Assembly (NCBI GenBank): GCA_035460165.1
Contig: DATHWW010000003.1
Location: 70,724-134,723, forward strand
From: MM2 sp035460165
GTDB lineage: Bacteria > Pseudomonadota > Gammaproteobacteria > Burkholderiales > Methylophilaceae
DNA: 64,000 bases
Reading direction: 5' to 3'
A program made the position numbers and the translations under genes. Position 1 is the stretch's first letter, and every line of letters starts with the position of its first letter. The notes beneath the pieces were generated by a model. That model saw only the letters and a list, made by a program, of their open reading frames with translations. It had not been told where the DNA came from and made no database searches. Of the stretch, positions 45,275 to 54,332 are shown in pieces.

Positions 45275-46936
45275 ATGGCGTTTGAATTCGAACACGACTG
45301 GCAGGCAAGTCTTGCGACGCCCAAGCCCAGCATAGGCGAAAACGCCAAAACCAATCTGCTGCTGCTGCTGTGCTTTATCTGGCTGGTCGTCGGCCTGATT
45401 GGACACCACCCCTGGAAACCCGATGAAGGGCAAACGGTCAGCGCGGTGCGGCATTTGCTCGAAGGCGGCGACTGGCTTGTCCCTTTCATCGCGGGCCTGC
45501 CCAAACTCGAATACCCTCCGCTCTATTATTTGAGCGCAGCCTTCAGCGCGAAGCTTTTCTCTTCGTGGCTGCCGCTGCATGATGGCGCACGGCTCATTAC
45601 CGGTGTGTGGATGGCGCTCACCTTGCTGATGGTCGGCATGAGCGGGCGCGAAATGTGGGGCAAAGGTGCCGGGCGTCAGACGACCTTCATCTTCCTTAGC
45701 TCGATCGGGCTATTCTTCTCGGCGCACCTGCTGTCGCCCGAGGTTGCTGGGCTGACCGGCTATGCGATGGCATTCTACGGGCTGGCCCTGGCGCGGCGAC
45801 GCCCATGGCGCGCAGCTCCGCTGATTGGCAGCGGCATCGGCATCGCTTTTCTTTCGGTCGGATTGACCGCGGTCGCCATTGTTCTGGTCACCGCCTTCCT
45901 GCTTCCCCTCCTGTTCCGCAGCTGGCGCATCCGTCCTTATCTTGCCAGCTTGCCGACGGGCTTGGTCATTGCGCTTCCATGGATGGCCCTCTGGCTTGTA
46001 CCCATGCTGCAAAGCTCGCCTGAGATGCTGCAGAACTGGCTGCTATCCGAGCGGCATGCATTCGATAGCGACAATGTGCTTTATTTCGGTCAATTGCTGC
46101 TCTGGTTCTCTTGGCCGGCACTGCCTCTGGCAGCCTGGTCCTTGTGGTACTTCCGCAGCCATCTGCTGCAACGTCCGCAATTCCAGCTCACCTTGGTATT
46201 TTTCACGGTTGCACTCATCCTGCTCGGCTTGAACTCGGAGAGCCGTGACGTGCTGGCCCTACCGCTGCTATTGCCGCTGGCAATCATGGGGGGGGCGGCT
46301 ATTGATAAGCTGTGGCGCGGTGCGGCAAGCGCCCTGGACTGGTTCGGCATCATGCTGTTCGGCATGTTCGGTTTCCTCATCTGGCTGGGCTGGTTCGCGA
46401 TGATGAGTGGCATGCCGGCGCGATTGGCAGCGCGTATGCACAAGCTCTCCCTAGCCTATGTGCCGCACTTCGAATGGCTGGCATTCATTGCCGCGGTCGT
46501 TATCACGGTGGTCTGGATGGTGACGGTATTTCACAACAAACGCTCCAACCGTGCCGCCATCACTGACTGGGCACTTGGTATCACCATGGTCTGGGGTTTG
46601 CTGATGACACTATGGCTGCCCTGGCTGGACGCGGCCAAGAGTTATGGCAGTGTGTATATCGGAATGCAGAAAACGCTCCCGGCAAATTTTGCCTGCGTAA
46701 CGAGCCGCAATGTCGGTGAATTCCAGCTATCAATGCTGCATTACTACACCGGCATCCAAGCCCAGCGCTTCGAGAACGTCCAGAGGCTGGATTGCGATCT
46801 TTACCTGATCCAGGATGAACGTCGTCGGGAAAAGATCGATCCCGGACCGGACTGGCAACTCATCTGGCAAGGCAAACGCCCGAGCGAGCGTCGCGAGAGT
46901 TTCCGCCTGTATCAGCTCCAGTCTTCCGTCCGCTGA
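45275..46936 (+). CDS. ArnT/PMT-like membrane glycosyltransferase (GT-C fold)
   Basis: A 553-residue protein with roughly eleven membrane segments. The HHPWKPDEGQ motif in the first periplasmic loop matches the acidic active-site loop of ArnT/PMT-type enzymes, which use lipid-linked sugars. KLEYPPLYYLSAA, a family-like YP-P pattern, follows near residue 75. ArnT members add aminoarabinose to lipid A; other paralogues modify proteins or glycans, and the acceptor is not clear here. It has its own promoter region after the rpmE terminator. It is convergent with tupC, with one base between the stops. Confidence 0.85.
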   Translation: MAFEFEHDWQASLATPKPSIGENAKTNLLLLLCFIWLVVGLIGHHPWKPDEGQTVSAVRHLLEGGDWLVPFIAGLPKLEYPPLYYLSAAFSAKLFSSWLPLHDGARLITGVWMALTLLMVGMSGREMWGKGAGRQTTFIFLSSIGLFFSAHLLSPEVAGLTGYAMAFYGLALARRRPWRAAPLIGSGIGIAFLSVGLTAVAIVLVTAFLLPLLFRSWRIRPYLASLPTGLVIALPWMALWLVPMLQSSPEMLQNWLLSERHAFDSDNVLYFGQLLLWFSWPALPLAAWSLWYFRSHLLQRPQFQLTLVFFTVALILLGLNSESRDVLALPLLLPLAIMGGAAIDKLWRGAASALDWFGIMLFGMFGFLIWLGWFAMMSGMPARLAARMHKLSLAYVPHFEWLAFIAAVVITVVWMVTVFHNKRSNRAAITDWALGITMVWGLLMTLWLPWLDAAKSYGSVYIGMQKTLPANFACVTSRNVGEFQLSMLHYYTGIQAQRFENVQRLDCDLYLIQDERRREKIDPGPDWQLIWQGKRPSERRESFRLYQLQSSVR

Positions 46937-46937
46937 T

Positions 46938-47585
46938 TCACAGCGGTTGCAGCTGCGCATTTGCCAGCGCATACCGAGCGGACCATGACTGGTCGATCAG
47001 CTCTCGGTCATGCGTTGCCACCAGCACGCAGCTGTCTTCATCTCCCATGCGGGCAATCAGCTCAACAACCTGGCCGCGTGCGGACAAATCCAGGTTGGCC
47101 GTCGGCTCGTCCAGAAGCAATAACCGCGGCTTGAGCACGCGCGCCCGCGCCAGCGCGACCCGTTGCTTCTCGCCTCCGGAAAGTCGCGATGGCGGCACTT
47201 TGGCCACGGCCTCCAGCCCGGCCCATGCTACTTCCGCTTTTACACGCCGGGTAATTTCAGCTTTGGACAAGCCTCGGCCTTTCAGGCCATAGGCAATATT
47301 CGCAGCGACGCTGCTATGGAACAAATAAGGGTGCTGATGCATATAAATGATCGCCGGGGCCAGCGTCACGATCTCTGGCAGCCCGATCCGCCGGCCATCG
47401 AATACATAATTCGACATGTCGGCCGGCTCCAATCCGGCAAGGATGCGTAGCAGCGTAGTCTTGCCGACACCGTTCGAGCCGGTGACGACATAGCTCTTGC
47501 CTCGTTCCAGCGACAACTGCGGGATATCGAATAACAGTCGTTCACCGAAAGCCTTGCGCAGCCCCTGAACCTCCAGCAGACTCAT
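46938..47585 (-). CDS. tupC: ABC transporter ATP-binding protein, tungstate type (TupC)
   Basis: A 215-residue ATPase with Walker A (GSNGVGKTTLL near residue 36), the signature SRLSGGEKQRVALARA near 137 and Walker B LLLLDEPTANLDLS. There is no extra regulatory domain. It overlaps tupB by 4 nt and pairs with TupA and TupB to drive oxyanion import across the inner membrane. Confidence 0.9.
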   Translation of the reverse strand: MSLLEVQGLRKAFGERLLFDIPQLSLERGKSYVVTGSNGVGKTTLLRILAGLEPADMSNYVFDGRRIGLPEIVTLAPAIIYMHQHPYLFHSSVAANIAYGLKGRGLSKAEITRRVKAEVAWAGLEAVAKVPPSRLSGGEKQRVALARARVLKPRLLLLDEPTANLDLSARGQVVELIARMGDEDSCVLVATHDRELIDQSWSARYALANAQLQPL

Positions 47586-48277
47586 TTCAACCCGCCCCTG
47601 CCCTGCAGCAGCGCCATCCCGGCATTGGTAACCAATGCAATCACGACCAGCACAATGCCAAGGGCAATCCCTTGCGCGAATTCCCCCTTGCTGGTTTCCA
47701 ACGCGATCGCGGTAGTGATGTTGCGCGTGACGCCGGCGATATTGCCGCCGACCATCATCGCGCAGCCGACCTCGGAAATGACGCGCCCAAAGCCGGTCAC
47801 CACCGCCGCCATCACCGCAAACCTGACTTCGAGCATTTGCGTCCAGGTCACTCGCATAGGTCCGGCTCCCAATGTCCGCGCCGTTTCAACCACGCGCGGA
47901 TCAGCGCCTTGCAACGCGGATAGCGTCATGGCGGCCAAAATAGGAAACGCGAGTATTGCTTGCCCCAGGATCATGCCCCCTTGCGTAAACAGCAGTTCAT
48001 GCTCGCCCAGCGGCCCAGTGCGGGTGAGCATGAAATACATGATCAAACCAATGACTACCGTCGGCAGTGCCAGCAAGGTTTGCACCAGTACTATCAGTAC
48101 ACGGCGGCCAGGAAATGAGAAGTTCGCGAGGACAAAAGCAAGCGCCACCGCCGGCGGGGTCGCCAGCAGCAGCGAGAAAAAGCAGACGCGCAGTGAGACA
48201 AATACGATGCCCCACAAGGTGGCATCGCCTTCCCAAAGCATGCGTAATGCCTGGAGCGCGGCTTCGGAAAGGCTCAT
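47582..48277 (-). CDS. tupB: ABC transporter permease, tungstate type (TupB)
   Basis: A 231-residue permease with five or six membrane segments and the EAA-like loop (ETARTLGAGPMRVTW) that contacts the ATPase. The order permease-ATPase after a TTTST-type binding protein is typical of Tup systems. It starts 18 nt after tupA. Confidence 0.9.
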   Translation of the reverse strand: MSLSEAALQALRMLWEGDATLWGIVFVSLRVCFFSLLLATPPAVALAFVLANFSFPGRRVLIVLVQTLLALPTVVIGLIMYFMLTRTGPLGEHELLFTQGGMILGQAILAFPILAAMTLSALQGADPRVVETARTLGAGPMRVTWTQMLEVRFAVMAAVVTGFGRVISEVGCAMMVGGNIAGVTRNITTAIALETSKGEFAQGIALGIVLVVIALVTNAGMALLQGRGGLK

Positions 48278-48295
48278 GTTTTCATCGTTAAAAGG

Positions 48296-49108
48296 TTATT
48301 TGGCCGAAGGGATGAACAACTGCTCGCCGCCCACCTTGAAGCCGCCGATCAGCTTCTGGCCTTCCAGCGAGGTCATCCAGTTGATCAATTCGGTGGCGCC
48401 CTGGTAGTTGGTTTTCGGGTATTTCTTGGGATTGACCGCAATGATACCGTAAGGGTTGAACATACGGGCGTCGCCCTGCATCAGCACCGGCAGGCCGATC
48501 TTGTCCTGGAAGCTGATATAGGTGCCGCGATCGGTCAGGGTATAGGCCCGCATCTCGCCCGCCATCATCAGCACTTCGCCCATGCCCTGGCCAGCGGAAA
48601 AGTACCAGCGCTGACCAGCGGACTTGATGCCAAGTTCCTTCCAGTAGCTCTGCTCCATCTGGTCGGTACCCGAGTCATCGCCGCGCGAAACGAACTTCCA
48701 CTTCGCATCAGCGATTTTCTTCATCGCCGCCAACACGTCCTTCTCGCCCTTGATCTTCGCCGGGTCGTTATTGGGGCCAATCAGCACGAAGTCGTTGTAC
48801 ATCACGTCGCGCCGGTCGATACCGTGCCCGGCTGCGACAAAGGCATCTTCCGCCGGCCGCGCATGCACCAGCACCACGTCGACGTTGCCGTCCTCGCCCA
48901 GCTTGAGCGCCTTGCCGGTACCGACCGCGATGACGTGCACCTTGCAGCTACACTTCGCTTCGAATTTGGGAAGGATCGCATCGAGCAGGCCGGAGGAAGC
49001 AGTGCTGGTCGTCGTCGCGAGACGCACCACCTTTTCGGCTGCGTGCAGCGGCAATACGCTGCTGATGGCCAGCAATGCCGCGAGGCAGAATTTCATCATA
49101 TGTTTCAT
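48296..49108 (-). CDS. tupA: Tungstate-binding periplasmic protein (TupA)
   Basis: A 270-residue secreted binding protein with a signal peptide (cleavage near LHAAEK). Directly after it comes ATTTSTASSGLLD, the TTTS signature of TupA, whose Thr/Ser residues coordinate tungstate; RGDDSGTDQMEQ near residue 140 is the other family hallmark. Members bind tungstate far more tightly than molybdate, which is known from other species and not tested here. Start ATG at 49108 follows GGGAGAAAA. It lies 16 nt after the porin. Confidence 0.93.
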   Translation of the reverse strand: MKHMMKFCLAALLAISSVLPLHAAEKVVRLATTTSTASSGLLDAILPKFEAKCSCKVHVIAVGTGKALKLGEDGNVDVVLVHARPAEDAFVAAGHGIDRRDVMYNDFVLIGPNNDPAKIKGEKDVLAAMKKIADAKWKFVSRGDDSGTDQMEQSYWKELGIKSAGQRWYFSAGQGMGEVLMMAGEMRAYTLTDRGTYISFQDKIGLPVLMQGDARMFNPYGIIAVNPKKYPKTNYQGATELINWMTSLEGQKLIGGFKVGGEQLFIPSAK

Positions 49109-49124
49109 GCTGTTTTTCTCCCGA

Positions 49125-50636
49125 TCAGAAATCGAATTGCGCACGCAGGGTCAGTGCATCTTCGCTGTCGAAGGTATCGTTACGCGCGTTGACGCGCACC
49201 GTGACCGGCGTGTCGAATTCGGTGTGCACGTAGTTCATGATCAAGCGCGTGTTCGGCGTCAGGATCCAGTTGGCGCCCAGCGTCCATGCGTCGGCTTCGT
49301 TGGCCGCGACCAGGACGCCGTCGGTCGTGCCGGCGGGGGTGTTCACCAATACACCGGTGCCGGCGACATTGCTGGTCTTGAAGTCGGAAGCGTCGAACTT
49401 GCTGTAGCGCAAGCCAAGTTGCACCGCACCCCAGCCGCTGGCACCGAAGTTGTTCTTGGGCTTCAGGCGGCCGAAGATACCATCCTTGTACATCGCGGCA
49501 AATGGTTCGCCGGTGACGTTCCAGACCGTGCTGGCGTACCAGGCGTCGATGTCGCGGTCGTAGCTCGGTCCTTCGAACTCGGTGCGGATGTATTCGCCCT
49601 GGAATTTGACCGGGCCATAAGCAAGGGCGAATTCGCCGCCGCCGCGGGTACGTTCGACGTTGTCGGCGAAAGCATTGGCGGCTGCCGTGCCGCCGCAAGC
49701 CGCGGCGCTACAGGTGGTGCCGAAGAATTGCACACCGCGACCTTCGGTCTGTCCGGTGGGGATGAAGCTGGCGAGACGGCGCGAACCTTCGTCGCCCTTG
49801 CTGTACCAACCGCCCAGGTGCACGACGGCATTATTCCAGCCGGCAAATTCGGCGATGTTGCCAGTGACGCGTGCGGTCAGGTTCTTGCCGTCTTCACGCG
49901 CATTGTTCTCATCCACTGTGCCGGTGCCGTTGATGTAGGCGATGCTGTAGTTGAGGCCGGCGAACGGGGAACCGTGCACCATCACGCCGCGGTCGTACGT
50001 CGAGCCGAGCAGGCTGTCGGCCATGCTACGTTCCTGGAAGTCGGTGAAGTTGGTGCTCATGGCACGTTCGAGACCATAGAAGGGCTTGAATTGGCCCATG
50101 CGGATCTTGGCCTGCTTCCATTTATTGATGTCGAAGTAGCCATAAGTAAGACTGGTGCTGCTACTGGAGTATTCGCCTTCGACGCGGACGACGTAGTCCT
50201 TGTAGAAGGTGGCGGTACCGCCCAGCCGCGCGCGACGCAGGCTGAAGGTGTCGGCGCTATGCGCTTCAGGATTGAACTCGCGGTAGTCGGCCTGCACGCG
50301 GCCGTTGATCGCCAGTTGCCAGTTGCCACTGCCGTCTTCGAACACGATGCCGTCCTTGAAGTTGGCCAGCACCGGGGTGCCCTTGCTCTTGCCGCGCTCC
50401 TTGAGGTCCTCTTCCTTGCCCTGCGCCATCTGCTGCTGCATGGCCTTGAGTTCCTCGGCCATCACCTGCATTTGCTTGTCCTGTTCGGCACGTTGTTGCT
50501 GCATCTGCTGCATCATGGCTTCTAGCTGCTTGATGCGATCGGACGAATCCTCCGCCGCAAAAGCCGGTGCCGCCGCGGCTGCAATCACGGCAGCGGCAAT
50601 GGCACGCAAGGTAAAAGAATTATCTTTCCTGGTCAT
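49125..50636 (-). CDS. OprO/OprP-like outer-membrane porin
   Basis: A 503-residue outer-membrane protein with a signal peptide (cleavage near AFA-AED) and a periplasmic coiled coil (about residues 30-70; MMQQMQQQRAEQDKQMQVMAE is its core). A beta-barrel of the phosphate-selective porin O/P family follows, ending in the C-terminal aromatic signature AQFDF. OprO/P porins are anion-selective, so a role as an oxyanion channel for the adjacent Tup transporter is a reasonable inference. One external loop holds a CSAAAC pair. It lies 16 nt before tupA. Confidence 0.88.
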   Translation of the reverse strand: MTRKDNSFTLRAIAAAVIAAAAAPAFAAEDSSDRIKQLEAMMQQMQQQRAEQDKQMQVMAEELKAMQQQMAQGKEEDLKERGKSKGTPVLANFKDGIVFEDGSGNWQLAINGRVQADYREFNPEAHSADTFSLRRARLGGTATFYKDYVVRVEGEYSSSSTSLTYGYFDINKWKQAKIRMGQFKPFYGLERAMSTNFTDFQERSMADSLLGSTYDRGVMVHGSPFAGLNYSIAYINGTGTVDENNAREDGKNLTARVTGNIAEFAGWNNAVVHLGGWYSKGDEGSRRLASFIPTGQTEGRGVQFFGTTCSAAACGGTAAANAFADNVERTRGGGEFALAYGPVKFQGEYIRTEFEGPSYDRDIDAWYASTVWNVTGEPFAAMYKDGIFGRLKPKNNFGASGWGAVQLGLRYSKFDASDFKTSNVAGTGVLVNTPAGTTDGVLVAANEADAWTLGANWILTPNTRLIMNYVHTEFDTPVTVRVNARNDTFDSEDALTLRAQFDF

Positions 50637-50725
50637 GTCGATCTCCTGTATGAGAATAAGGTGTTGGTATAAGGATTACCAGGCCGGGCAGAATACTGCA
50701 GCGTGCCGGTTCAGTCGATATTTGG

Positions 50726-51568
50726 CTAGTCTTCCCGCCCGTTATGCCGGCCGGCAGGCCACCACATGGGTTGCTGAAAACCTGGGTACCGAAATGCACG
50801 AATGCGGGATTGTGCCTCGGGCGATAGCAGATAACGCTCGAATGCCGATGCGTCTTCTGCAGCATTTCCTTCCGCGTTGACCACGATGGATACCATGATG
50901 CGCTGGAATAGCGGGTCGCCAACGACCAGTGGCTCCAGATCGGTCCCACTTCGCTGCTTAAACCGCAAATAAGGGGCAAAGCCCCATAGCACGTAAGCTG
51001 ACTGACGAGTCGCCAATTCCATCGCGGCTTTCCCCGCGGTATTTCGGTCTATATGCCACTCCCCGAACTGGTCTATTCCCGCGTTTTGCCACAGTATGCT
51101 TTCGAGGTAGCGCGCGCCATGGCTCGCATTGACCACGAAAGTCGATCGCGTCTTTGCGATTCGTGCCAGCGCATCTGCGGCATTGGTCATGCCGCGAATC
51201 TGCGCCGGGTCGTCTTTTGGCCCAAACAAAGCCATTTGATTGGCGAATACGGGATGTGGCCATTTTCCACGCCCTTGGGTTACGAAGGGCTCCACCCCCG
51301 GATGCCCATAATGGGAGATCACCAGATCCGCCTCTCCGGCCTCGGCGACGGAAAATGGATCGCTGCCCATGTACACGATCTCGGCGGTCATTCCAGTTTT
51401 CTCCCGGAAAGCCGGCAGTAGCGGCCGCACAATGTCGTCAGCGATATTGACAAGGGCCAGGCGGATAACGCGAGGCTGGCTTCCGGCCAAGACCGGCGAT
51501 GAGGTGCTCAAGGCGAGCACCAGCATGGCGCCAGCCCACCACCGAACTCTTGCCAACATCGCGCTCAT
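50726..51568 (-). CDS. Second, divergent TupA-like periplasmic binding protein
   Basis: A 280-residue secreted protein with a signal peptide and the same overall plan as TupA (VIRLALV..., EADLVISHYGHP, QMALFGPKDDPAQIRGM, ASHGARYLESILW). The TTTS ligand motif of TupA is replaced by a stretch of hydrophobic and acidic residues (ALVNIADD), so the ligand or binding mode probably differs. It has no permease of its own and sits between a TonB-dependent receptor and the porin. I chose ATG at 51568; TTG at 51595 overlapping the receptor gene by 7 nt is an alternative. Confidence 0.82.
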   Translation of the reverse strand: MSAMLARVRWWAGAMLVLALSTSSPVLAGSQPRVIRLALVNIADDIVRPLLPAFREKTGMTAEIVYMGSDPFSVAEAGEADLVISHYGHPGVEPFVTQGRGKWPHPVFANQMALFGPKDDPAQIRGMTNAADALARIAKTRSTFVVNASHGARYLESILWQNAGIDQFGEWHIDRNTAGKAAMELATRQSAYVLWGFAPYLRFKQRSGTDLEPLVVGDPLFQRIMVSIVVNAEGNAAEDASAFERYLLSPEAQSRIRAFRYPGFQQPMWWPAGRHNGRED

Positions 51569-51588
51569 TGCCAAGGCGACTTCATCCT

Positions 51589-53721
51589 TTACCAATCCAG
51601 TTGAACGCCGGTATACAAGAAACGACCGGCCTGAGGAAAGCCGTAGCTGGTTTCATATTCATCGTCCAGCAGATTGTCGGCGCCGACATACAACGAGCCC
51701 ATCTTGCGCGGCAGCATATAACTCACCTTGGCCGACAACAAGTCGAAGCTATCGAGGTTGCGATCATCCGAGGAATCGTTGCGGTTGAAATAGGCCTGGC
51801 CACCGATGCGCTGGTATTGCGCACTGATGCGCCAGTCATTCAAGAATCGATAGTCGGCATTCAGGGATACCTTATGGCGTGGACGGTATTGCAGCGTCGA
51901 TGAATCACGGTCGCTAGATTCGTCACGCGCATGCAGCAGCCCGACGGCGGCACCCAGCGATAGCGCATCGCTCGGCCGCCAGCGAGCACTCATATCCACA
52001 CCCCGAAATAGCAATTTCTGGCGATTCTCGTACAAATTGCTGGTTTCGTTCTTTTCAATAAAGTCATGCACGCGCGACTGGTACACCGCCACATCAAAAT
52101 CGGCCTGCGTCCAGCGGTTCTTGATTCCGGCTTCGAAATGATTGGCTCGCTGGAAGCCGAGCGCATCATTGCCGGAAGTCGCGTCGTAGAGCTGGCGGAT
52201 GGTCGGGGCATCTACCTTGCGTGCTGCCGTGCCATATAAGCTTACGACTTCGGTCAATCGCTTGGTCAGCCCCAGTTGCGCGCTGCCCGCGTTGTCGTCA
52301 TTGCCACCATCCTTGTCCAGCACGTAACGGCCCAGGCCGACCACCAGCCCGAAGTCGAAAGGCAAGGGCTGCTTGACTTCGAACGCCAGGGAATCGACAT
52401 GGATCGTCTTGTCGACCTCGAACGGCGTGTACTTGACCTTGGCATTCAAGACATTGGTTGTCACCAGCGTCGCCGTGAATGAACAAGTCTGGTTGCGGTT
52501 GACGCGCGCATTGTCGCAGGAAACACCGTCGGAATCGAAGGCTTCGGAACGGCGATCGAAACTGACGCCCAGTCGGGTACCTGTCTGGAATACCCCATTC
52601 AATTGCGCGTGCAGACCATCGATATCCACATGATCGCGTTGCCGAAACGAGCCTCGATTGACGAAGCTGTCAAAATCGGCGTCGTCATATCCGGTACTGT
52701 CCAGCTCCTGGCTGTTGGAGAAGTACCACAGGCGGCCGGACCAGGCATTGTTAAAGGCATAATCGGCGCCTATTTGGACCGATGTGCCATGCTGATCGTC
52801 CACGCGCTCATATTTCGTCGCGGAAGCGAAGGGGTCGCCGGTGCTGCCGATGCAGGTGGGCGAGTTACTGCCTCCCTGGCAATCAAATACGCTAGGCGGC
52901 TTGCCGTAATGCCCTTCGACCCGGCTGAGAAAAATGCCGGCGTTGAGCTGGTCGGTGATCTGCCGCGTATAGGATGTCAGCAGATTGGCCCGGCGATAGC
53001 CGCTGTTGAGGCGCTTGTCGTCGTCCTGGAAGTTTTCGCGGGATGCAAGGATCGCAGACGAGAAATCGTTCGACATCGGAAACGCATCACGCGCCCGCAC
53101 TCCGACCGCCGCAAAAAAATCATTTGTACCATCGCCGTAACCCGCGTAAGCATTGGCATTCCAGTAATGATCGCTGCCGAACTCGGCCTTACCGCCGGCC
53201 TTGAAGCCATCGAAGCCGCCGCGAGTCTGGATATCCAGCACGCCGCCCATCCCGCCGTCGCCGTATAGCACCGATGAGGCACCCGCCTGGAGCTGGATGC
53301 GGCCGATAGCGAAGGTCGGGATCAGCGTTGGGTCGAACTGGCCGTCTTCTGCGGAGTTGAACGGAATACCATTCACCAATACCTTGATCTGGCGGGTGCG
53401 CAGTCCACGAATATCCAGGCGAGGCGTACCGTCCCCACCGTTACGAACGTTGATGGAAGGAATCTCCATCAGCGCTTCGTCGAGCGAACGCGCATTCGTG
53501 CGTTCGAAGTCCTCGCGCGTCAACTGGTAGGAAGTGCCGATCTCGCTCTCCGTGGAGTTCTCAGTAACCAGCATCTCGCCAAGCTGATAGACCTCATGCT
53601 GGGTCGGCTCCTGAGCGGCAGCCTGCATGGCGACAAGCGCAAGCAGCGCCGCGATCGTGTATTTCGTTTTATTTATTCCTATATAACGACAGCCGAAGAT
53701 GTCGTCGCCCCCGTTGCGCAT
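51589..53721 (-). CDS. TonB-dependent outer-membrane receptor
   Basis: A 710-residue protein with an extended signal sequence, a plug domain (LDEALMEIPSINVRNGG, then PRLDIRGLRTRQIKVLVNG and VLYGDGGMGGVLDIQTRGG) and a 22-strand barrel ending in YTGVQLDW. Such receptors import scarce ligands using TonB energy. Two extracellular Cys pairs are present (CQGGSNSPTC; CDNARVNRNQTC). The ligand is unknown, but the tungstate/ModE context suggests a metal oxyanion or its chelate. The ATG at 53721 is preceded by AAGGGGG. It lies 26 nt after the ECF-S-like gene. Confidence 0.92.
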   Translation of the reverse strand: MRNGGDDIFGCRYIGINKTKYTIAALLALVAMQAAAQEPTQHEVYQLGEMLVTENSTESEIGTSYQLTREDFERTNARSLDEALMEIPSINVRNGGDGTPRLDIRGLRTRQIKVLVNGIPFNSAEDGQFDPTLIPTFAIGRIQLQAGASSVLYGDGGMGGVLDIQTRGGFDGFKAGGKAEFGSDHYWNANAYAGYGDGTNDFFAAVGVRARDAFPMSNDFSSAILASRENFQDDDKRLNSGYRRANLLTSYTRQITDQLNAGIFLSRVEGHYGKPPSVFDCQGGSNSPTCIGSTGDPFASATKYERVDDQHGTSVQIGADYAFNNAWSGRLWYFSNSQELDSTGYDDADFDSFVNRGSFRQRDHVDIDGLHAQLNGVFQTGTRLGVSFDRRSEAFDSDGVSCDNARVNRNQTCSFTATLVTTNVLNAKVKYTPFEVDKTIHVDSLAFEVKQPLPFDFGLVVGLGRYVLDKDGGNDDNAGSAQLGLTKRLTEVVSLYGTAARKVDAPTIRQLYDATSGNDALGFQRANHFEAGIKNRWTQADFDVAVYQSRVHDFIEKNETSNLYENRQKLLFRGVDMSARWRPSDALSLGAAVGLLHARDESSDRDSSTLQYRPRHKVSLNADYRFLNDWRISAQYQRIGGQAYFNRNDSSDDRNLDSFDLLSAKVSYMLPRKMGSLYVGADNLLDDEYETSYGFPQAGRFLYTGVQLDW

Positions 53722-53747
53722 CGTGCCCCCTTGAAATTATTCGATCG

Positions 53748-54332
53748 TTATTTGTTGTTCAGTGTGGTCGTCTGGCCTGCTGCACCCGTGCCGTGCCATG
53801 CCATGACACCGATCAAGCCACCGACCAGGCCGAAAACGAAGTGGGTGGTCATCGGATAGCCGAGCCCGAAGACCAGTGAGCCGCTGGGTATGCCTAGTCC
53901 GGCCTGATAAAGCATTTTGACCAGCGGTTTGATCGTATGCACCAGCCCGGCCACGACGGGCAGCAGATATATCATCCAGACGCGACCTGCCAGCGCGTTG
54001 TAAAGCCCATCCAGCGCCAGCCCCTGCAGCAGCATAATGGTCGCGTCAATGCCCGCGTTATGCTGGGCAACAAATACGACCAACGCGCCGCCGAGTGCCG
54101 CCAGGGTTGCCGCGTAACGCTCGCCGGAAGCGCAACGCACGAACAGCAGGATCGCCATTAACTCCAGGCCATGGCGGCCGGGCAGCTTCATCGGCCAACG
54201 AAAAACCTCATGCGACACGACCGCCAGCATGCCGGCACCGAAGATCAGGCCCAGCAGCAGCCAGCGACGGCGCTGCAGTTCAGAACTGCTTGAGATACTG
54301 CTTGCTTGCGACTCGCCAGTCGGCCCCATCAT
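53748..54332 (-). CDS. Small polytopic membrane protein resembling an ECF-transporter S component
   Basis: A 194-residue protein with five or six hydrophobic segments after a hydrophilic N-terminus. The PGRHGLELMAILLFVR patch and the small-residue TM pattern (AATLAALGGALVVF) resemble ECF S components, the substrate-binding subunits of ECF vitamin and metal importers. No EcfT or EcfA gene is in the window, so it would be solitary or use a remote module. AGGAG lies six bases before the ATG at 54332. The first 53 nt overlap the end of the TiaS-like gene in another frame. The assignment is tentative. Confidence 0.6.
   Translation of the reverse strand: MMGPTGESQASSISSSSELQRRRWLLLGLIFGAGMLAVVSHEVFRWPMKLPGRHGLELMAILLFVRCASGERYAATLAALGGALVVFVAQHNAGIDATIMLLQGLALDGLYNALAGRVWMIYLLPVVAGLVHTIKPLVKMLYQAGLGIPSGSLVFGLGYPMTTHFVFGLVGGLIGVMAWHGTGAAGQTTTLNNK

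Noticed and set aside
46938..49108. Assignment of the ABC transporter as molybdate ModABC
   Set aside because: The TTTST motif of the binding protein and the binding protein-permease-ATPase layout fit TupABC; ModA motifs were not seen. Molybdate transport cannot be excluded by sequence alone.
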